Source: Homalodisca vitripennis (Eukaryota; Arthropoda; Insecta; Hemiptera; Cicadellidae). From it: a stretch of 64,000 nucleotides of DNA. Each line of letters starts with the position of its first letter. The stretch's first letter is position 1. The translations under genes and the position numbers were made by a program. Shown in pieces: positions 57,243 through 64,000 of this stretch. The stretch spans positions 134,678,001 through 134,742,000 of the forward strand of contig NC_060213.1 in assembly GCF_021130785.1 (NCBI RefSeq), written 5' to 3'. The notes under the pieces were generated by a model. It saw only the letters and a list, made by a program, of their open reading frames with translations, was not told the DNA's origin and searched no databases.

Positions 57243-59888
57243 TTTGGCCAGAATGATAATCCTTTCATTAGAATACTTGAAAATTAATTATTGTTTCTAC
57301 GAGCCACATGGAAACTCCATAAGTACTCATCGTTGGAAAAACTAAAGTAGAAACTAATTGAGCATTGCGTATATATATTGTGTATATGCAACAGAAATAA
57401 AGTAACTAATAATAAATTATTAATTACTGTATTTAAAGACAAATGTTTGAGAGTGTATTTGAAAATCATGTTTGAGAAATCAAACGACAGAGAAGACACT
57501 CTGATGACGAGTAAAGATATCTAATGTTCTTCGATATGTATAACATACATTCCCCCTTCCCTGATTGCTAAAGAAATGTAAAAAAAAAAAATATGAACAA
57601 GTGTATAATATTAGTGGTAAATGTATTTAGTGGTATTTACAAAACGAACGCAGTCACAGAAAAAGTACACTTTGAAAGTTAAACAAAATGTTATTGATAT
57701 TTACCCTGAATAAACAGTATGAAACCTTTTGTACTGAATTTTTTTTATTTAATAAAGTGTTTTTTTTTTGGGGGGGGGGGTTTATAGGAAACCACAGGTT
57801 GCCAATTCCTCTAAACAATGACGCTATGTATACCAGCCAAAAATTCCCCCTTCATCTCCCCCCTCTCGCATTATCAACCCGACGAAATACCCATACAATT
57901 CCTCTTTTTTCCCGTCACCGATTATCTTCAGAAAACGGGAAAATTGCAATTCATCTTTAATTTATCAAACAGTAAAACGGTTTACAATATTTCAGCCCAG
58001 ATTTAGTATATCTTTCGACTTTTCCCTAAAACATGTTTACATCTTACACTTTTTTAACTTTTTATACGATTTTTTAGACTAATCATATAAAGTCAAATTG
58101 GTAATTATTATTAATAACTATTTTTCTTTTAGGAAATTACGTAACAAAAGTTGAGTTCAACTCTAGTCTAGAAATTTACGGGAACCTGGTACAGTGACGT
58201 AGATTCGGTACATATGTAATGTTTTTAATTAATTGTGCTACAATATTTTTCCACAATGTCTATAGATTTTTTGGAAAATCGTGAAACTTACATCACTGTA
58301 AACTTAACAACTAACTGTATTACTCACAAACACAATTTACGAACCATTCTGGACAAGACGGAAAACTGGCATTTTGAAACGTAGGTAAGTCTTGACAAAA
58401 ACCAGGAAGAAGCTTAAAATTGAATTTTTTTATTCCAAAAAGATGTTTAGAAACAAAGTGTGATTTATGGGAAAGGTATCGAAACGAAATTTTTTAATCA
58501 TTGCGGAAAGTGTTATAGTAATGAAATAGATAATAAATTTCTTTGAGCTCTCCAAATAAAAATTAGGATTTTTATTGCTTACGAGTAAATTACGAGAATA
58601 TAAAACCTTTTTTAACCGTGATTAATATTAGAAATATCAGTTGGATAGAGTGGGCTAACAGAGTATAAAAGTTTATCCTTGGTCCTTTGTGTCCTTGAAA
58701 TTCGTATCCAAACTGGTTTGCGATTATTTTGCCTCAAGTGAGAAACATATCGTATCTTTAACGAGTATATTTAATTTTTATACAACCCCAAAAAAGTCAC
58801 TCGTGGTTAAATTCGTGTCTCTGGGAATTGTCGTTTGAGAAGTCTCAAACAATGATTTTGTAGTGAGTGGGTGCCCCGTTCTTTTGAAATAATTTGATTT
58901 TTATTTCCTAGAAAATTAAAAACTTTCCTGAAAATGATAAAGTATGTTCAACGCAAATATTTTAATCCTATATTCTAAGGTATTTACATTTCCAGAATCT
59001 ATTATAAATATGTCTTAATAGTTTCAGAAAACTAATTGATCTTTATTTATGATTATTTCTGAGACAGACTCGTCTTGAAATGATGATGTCATCAACGATA
59101 ATCTTGGATGATTCATCGTAGGTCAATTAGGAATCTGCCTATTACAATCACGATCATAACAGAATTCACTGAAAATTTTTTTTTCTCTTTGCCGCTCATT
59201 ATATAAAAAAAACATTTTTCTCAATTAAAAATATCCATATGTGTGTGTGTGTGTATCGATGGTGGAGGTGGAGGTGTAGAATAACATAAAAGCTTGTTTT
59301 TTCATTTATGACAAGGTTTCTCTAGTAATCCTCCATTGGTTAAGATTAAGTTTTCATATGCGAGACTTCCTAGTCAAATATCAGAAGTTTTTCAACGCTT
59401 TGTAAAATATTTATGGCGGTAAGAAGAGTTTTATGTGAGTTTTCAACGCTTACTTATAAGTCCCAAAAATTTTCAATTTTGTTTGTTTATTTCCTGGCTT
59501 CCGCATTGATTCCTTTGATAGCGTAGCTTTTGATACCTTAAAATGGTGCCCTAAACAACCATTGGTAACAATACAAGACCACAATGTAAGTACTCCACAA
59601 TATTTCGGACTCCACTTAACCTGTTGGTTGGAATTTACAATAAAAAAACTAGACGTGGTCGCTGATTAACTCATTGACTCACTGATACTGAGAATTCATT
59701 ATACATTACAGATTTGAGTTTCGACTGACTCGTGCATTTTTAGTGCTTATAAAAAATGTTAAAACGTATTACATTACTCTATTTCGATTTAAATGTTATG
59801 AGTTAAGTACATAAAATTCCTCTAAGGACTTGGAGAACTCTTCGAACTGCTGTAAAAACGTGTAAGTACCTGGACGATGTATTCAAGA
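57243..59888. other. No gene seen
   Basis: About 2.6 kb of AT-rich DNA. It includes a T10G11 run at 57760-57780 and a (GT)n-like GTGTGTGTGTGTGT run near 59240. Frames up to 90 codons near 57688-57960 have no recognisable features. Confidence 0.45.
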
Positions 59889-59994
59889 ATTCTTTTTAAG
59901 GAAAGTCCGATCTCCTTTTTTATTCTTATTCTACCAGTCCTCTTGGGCCACTGGGCTGTGCGAGGATCTTATCAGACAGACCAAGGGAGATTTA
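59889..59994 (-). mobile_element. tRNA-derived SINE, copy 7 (3' fragment)
   Basis: The fragment keeps the tail CTTTTTAAGGAAAGTCCGA (plus view), GGGCCACTGGGCTGTGCGAG and GATCTTATCAGACAGACC. The tRNA-like head is missing, consistent with 5' truncation. Confidence 0.8.
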
Positions 59995-61089
59995 TATAAT
60001 ACAAACTTATTTTAAAGTAACCACTAAAATACGAGTAAATTAGACAAATAACAGGAAATCAACCAAAACTAAGTCCATTTTAATCATCAAACTGCATCAA
60101 AAGGTGTAAAAACTCTTAATGCAAAGCCTATATATTTATTGAAACCTTTTTATGTTTCCAAACATACATAACAGAAATTTGTCACAATAGTCACGCAAGT
60201 AATCACAAGAAATGCTTGAGTTAGGGTTTCAGGTTACCAATTTTGTAGAACAATTTTCAAGGACAAAAACTAAAGTATCTTTCAAACATTAAAATATGTA
60301 AATTCTGAAAATATTGAAGTAATGACTAATAATTTTGGATTTTGTGAAGTCGAATTATGTGTAGTCAAAAATACTTCATAAACACTCTTATGGTGTATTG
60401 CCCTAAAAATGTTTTCATTGTATATTCCCATGTTAATTGATTTTTGAATATACTAAATGCATTATCTAACCCCCTGATGACAAATACTCTCTAAATTTCT
60501 GAAATATGTAACGAAAAAGAATATTTAAAAGCATAGTCGTACATGGTAGTCTGCCATGATATCATTTTAGCATATTTTAACCTTTGTAAGTCCAAATTCA
60601 GTACACTGTAGTACCTATGACGATTTTAATACCAACGTAATGAATCTCTAACATGAGTTACAACATAACACCAATATTTTGCTAATAAATTGGTTGTGTG
60701 GGAGCGACCCGTTCTTAATAAGTTTGATAGTAAGGTCTTGACTGTTTATTAAATTCTTATTATGGAGGACCATTAAATATGGGGTGTAACATTTTTGTTA
60801 CTGATAAGAAAGTTTCGCATAACATAAAAGACCAAATATAAAGGCGCGCCTTGCAGTATTTTTTATTGAAACGAAGATTAATTCAAAGTAAATATTAAGG
60901 AATTAAAACTATTTTCCAGCATTTTCTTACGGATTAAATAATATTCTATATATTTACTCATAATCTACCTGTTCCGATTTGCAACTTTATCCCTCATATC
61001 CATAATACTATACTTACTACTTACTCTATGAACATTATAAAAAGTAACATTACAAAACAAACTCTACTCCAAAGTATGGCACTACAAGG
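59995..61089. other. No gene seen
   Basis: AT-rich DNA without recognisable features. Confidence 0.45.
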
Positions 61090-61333
61090 ATAGCGATCAA
61101 GAACGTAGCTAGGAAAATATTTGGGGGGTCCAGACAACTGATATTTTCCCGAAGTGGACAGAGAGTAAGGCCCCACTTTGTTCCTTAAAAAGTTTCTTTG
61201 TTGAGAACGATCTTTTATGTCAGTATTTTACATGTCAGTAAATTTAATTATTTAAATAATAAAAATTTTAATTGAAAAATTTGGAGATCCGGACCCCTTG
61301 GACCCCCTCACTGGCTACGTCCTTGATGGCGAT
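61090..61333. mobile_element. MITE with CAAG(G/A)ACGTAGC termini and 8-bp target duplication
   Basis: The element at 61098-61325 (228 bp) starts CAAGAACGTAGCTAGG and ends, reverse complemented, CAAGGACGTAGCCAGTG. The subterminal GGGGGGTCCAG / GAGGGGGTCCAAG also pairs. It is flanked by ATAGCGAT (61090-61097) and ATGGCGAT (61326-61333), an 8-bp target duplication with one mismatch, which fits hAT-type insertion. No transposase. Confidence 0.85.
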
Positions 61334-62225
61334 GTTTGCTGTTTGCCAAAGGACATAGGACCGAACAGTCAGGGAGGCAACAGAACAAAAACAAGAGGAG
61401 ACACACAGCTGTTCCAATATCTTGGGTTAGAGTAAACACAACTTATATTGTTAAGGTTTGATTATGTATCAGTATCAATGCATCAGTCTATGAGAAGATA
61501 TTGCATCCAGTGCTAATATAGGTTGCCATTTGAAACGACAGCTTGGATCTAGTGACAAACAACGGAAACAGTGATTATAAATGTAACACACAACAATAAT
61601 ACATGGACGTATATAAAGGTGGGCTCCAACACCTTCCCCGAAATTTTGAAAGACAGATATTACAATTTTCAACAGTAGTTTTTTTGAGCTAGAACACACT
61701 TATGAGGTCTCAAAACTCATAATATCCCGGAGGGAGATTCCTGAGTTCTTATTTTGGGGGAGTATTTTATACTTCCTAAACTACCCAGTGTGAGACACCC
61801 CCACCGAAATAGTTTTATATGTATGTCATTGACCATTGTTGTATTTGTTGCATTGTTGTAAGTCTGGAAATAATAATAAATAGTCATTTCAAATTTAATT
61901 CACAAAAATGAGTGATTAGTATTAGATGAAAATGGATGAAATGGAGGTCTTAACAAACGATTTAGTATAATAGAGCTATTTATGCTTACCGAAAAAATAC
62001 TGCCTCAATAACCACATGGGTACGAAGTCTATTCTTAGTAAAGTCATCACTATCAACATAGCCAACCAAAGTTTGGTTACGGCATATCGATTAGTTTAAA
62101 CAATGCGGTCTTTTAATTAAAAAAAAACAACAACAACAACACATACATACGGACAGGCAGTGAATGAAAATAGTTAAACCATTACTGGTAAATAGTTTTT
62201 AGCCCTTTCGTCAATGGAACAATAT
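61334..62225. other. No gene seen
   Basis: AT-rich DNA. A (CAA)n-like AACAACAACAACAAC stretch is near 62125. No gene. Confidence 0.4.
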
Positions 62226-62263
62226 CCTAATTTCTGTAGCGAGAGTTTTGGAACACCCTGTAT
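62226..62263. repeat. Single end of the AGGGTGT-type MITE family
   Basis: CTGTAGCGAGAGTTTTGGAA then CACCCTGTATA matches the right terminus of the element at 32991-33269 (TTGTAGAGAGTTCTGGGACA then CCCTGTATG). No left terminus was found nearby. Confidence 0.5.
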
Positions 62264-63066
62264 ATGTGAATGTTGAGTCAAGGTCCAATTCACATTCCTC
62301 TTAGTGTAGCATCTGACGCTGTCACAGACTTGACTCCTGAAATATGGAATCATGTTCGTCTGAAGAGATCCAACAAAAATCAGCGACGAAGAAGCTCAAA
62401 ATGAATTTCATCCTTCGACATCAGAGACACCTATAAATGGGTGAAGAGGTATTCTCATTGTCTCATCAGGTGCACAATTGTGCACTACGATCTGATGGAC
62501 ACGATCTCTAACCCGGTGGAGCAACCGTGTTTTGTACAAATAACCTACACTTCTCACCATAGCTACTTTGCCCTGCATGGAAGTTAGGTTATGGTTAAAT
62601 TATGGATAGATAGATAAACCGATGTTCCTTTTTGGATAGATTGGCAGCTGGTCTTAAAAACATTAAGGGACTCACTTCTAGGGGCTCCTGTATGAACTGC
62701 TCTAATTTGCTCAAGGTGACCTTGAGAGTTGTAAGAGTTTAAGAGGTCAAACCGACCTTTTTTTTACTCCAGCGCAATCACTCTTTTTCACGTGGATTTT
62801 GGTGATATTGATTCCTTTCATTGGTCTTTACAACGACGTATAACCAATCTTCTGATTACAATATGAAAAAAAGGTCAACTAGTGCACCTCACTTTATACA
62901 TTTTTTCTAATATATTATCCTAGTGTTTAATGAAACTGATAGGAATGATGTAATACTTTTAAATACATTGTAATGTGTAATATTTGCGTTTGCTCGTAAA
63001 GAAAAACGATTTAAAGTAGATTATGTTATATGTAAAAGACCTCTACTCCATAAGGGAAGCGATGAC
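62264..63066. other. No gene seen
   Basis: A somewhat GC-richer part (62290-62580) could be an old element, but I cannot assign it. The rest is AT-rich. Confidence 0.35.
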
Positions 63067-63160
63067 CGCACGCTGCAAAATGTTGGACTTAGAGTTACAA
63101 ATAGCGCAAGTCATTCTATCGAATTTGAATAAAAAAGAAAAAAAAGAAAAAAAGAAGAAA
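63067..63160 (+). repeat. Possible old tRNA-SINE head with A-rich tail
   Basis: GATGACCGCACGCTGCAAAA then TGTTGGACTTAGAGTTACAA and ATAGCGCAAGTC follow the order of the SINE head GATGGCCGAGCGGTC, GTTGGACT, GAGTTAGAGATAGCGCAGGT. An AAAAAAGAAAAAAAGAAG run comes directly after. Diverged; it could be chance. Confidence 0.35.
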
Positions 63161-63713
63161 AAAGTGGAATATAAATAACATTAATATTACGTGTACACTC
63201 ATTTCAAACTTGCAACGTTTTATAGAAAACATCCCTAACAACCCCTAAGTGCAGTAAACAATTGTGAAGGTGAAAGTGTGCAACAAACACAAGTGTTATA
63301 GTGGAGACCAAGTTAGCTGACTCCAGCGGTCACCCTTAACCCCTCTATCGCCCCATCGCCCGTCGCCAGTCGCCCTTCCCTCACTAATCACCCGGTTTTG
63401 ATTAGACCGAAAATCAATGTCGGATCCACCGAGCACTGTGCAACTGCTTCTGTTCATTTCACTTAGATTCCCCTTATGTGTTCCCCATTTCTATGGACTG
63501 AATAGAGTGTGGAGATACTCACTGGAGCGGCACTCGACCGTTCCTATGATGTTCCATGTATCCGGAGTATTGCAGTTGAAACAAAAACTGTTAGAGTATG
63601 TATTTTGAGTATGAGTAATACAAGAACATCGGGTTTAAAGCTTACGGGCGGCACAGTGCCTAGACATAAGCTGAGGAAAGTTGTCAGCTTGTGTAAATTT
63701 TGGGAGCGAATAA
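63161..63713. other. No gene seen
   Basis: A mixed-composition stretch includes a C-rich block (63325-63400). Frames at 63417-63608 and 63509-63964 have no recognisable domain, and the second runs into the tandem array. Confidence 0.4.
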
Positions 63714-64000
63714 ATTATATATCAACACTACTCTGGTTACACTATACAATTTTATATATTAATACTACTCTGGTTATAGAATACAATGTTATATATCAAC
63801 ACTACTCTGGTTACACTATACAATGTTATATATTAATACTACTCTTGTTATATTGTACAATGTTATATATCAACACTACTCTGGTTACACTATACAATGT
63901 TATATATCAACACTACTCTGGTTACACTATACAATGTTATATATTAATACTACTCTTGTTATAGTGTACAATGTGTTATATCAACACTACTCTGGTTACA
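63714..64000 (+). repeat. Minisatellite array, unit 37 bp, cut by the window end
   Basis: Units of 37 bp come in two forms. Form A is CAACACTACTCTGGTTACAC TATACAATGTTATATAT and form B is TAATACTACTCTTGTTATAT TGTACAATGTTATATAT. They run in the order A B A B A A B A, mostly as 74-bp dimers, with starts at 63723, 63760, 63797 and onward. The array continues past the window. Its long open frame is due to repetition. Confidence 0.9.

Noticed and set aside
63509..63964. 151-codon frame at the window end
   Set aside because: Half of it is the 37-bp array and the other half has no recognisable domain or start context.

Overview
The window looks like arthropod nuclear DNA, most likely insect and possibly hemipteran (the order is a guess). 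It is AT-rich. There is no operon-like or dense coding structure. It holds two SINE families, decayed non-LTR retrotransposons, MITE-like inverted-repeat elements, many satellite and minisatellite arrays, and (AT)n tracts. Almost all long open frames are short, lack protein-like features, or lie inside repeats, so I treat them as chance.

Coding content that I can support is small. At 11614-11768 on the minus strand there is a candidate internal coding exon (155 nt, GAG|GTGAGT donor, TGTTCCAG acceptor, Pro/His-rich product ending in KREHEPSVHEPINLKSE). At about 55.4-56.0 kb there is a GC-rich block that could be a promoter or first exon, with GTGAGT and GTAAGT donor-like sites on the minus strand. 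If both are real, the window could be mostly intron and flank of one large minus-strand gene. Several GC-rich islands rich in ATTA/TAATTA-type sites (0.2-0.7, 14.7, 26.1-26.7, 29.2-29.8, 32.3-32.8, 37.1-37.5, 38.6-39.2, 45.1, 53.1-53.5 and 54.3-54.9 kb) fit cis-regulatory elements of such a locus, but this is inference.

Mobile elements: a nearly full-length, frameshifted CR1-like LINE occupies about 16.09-20.45 kb on the minus strand, with an SGNH-esterase ORF1 and an endonuclease/RT ORF2. A second, much older RT relic lies at 48.2-49.5 kb. A tRNA-derived SINE occurs seven times (3.45, 11.24, 26.83, 27.08, 31.79, 39.94 and 59.89 kb), with a possible eighth relic near 63.07 kb. A 5S-rRNA-derived SINE occurs three times (1.23, 21.38 and 49.76 kb). 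MITE-like elements with terminal inverted repeats sit at 32.99, 56.68 (8-bp target duplication) and 61.10 kb (8-bp target duplication).

Tandem arrays: about 183 bp (9.15-9.85 kb), 111 bp (13.76-14.42), 173 bp in an A/B dimer pattern (23.20-24.17), 26 bp in a 5- or 6-mer higher-order pattern (24.56-25.18), about 22 bp degenerate (37.58-38.20), 104 bp (45.33-45.80), 32 bp (45.82-46.26) and 37 bp (63.71 to the window end). The remaining stretches are AT-rich DNA in which I see no gene.
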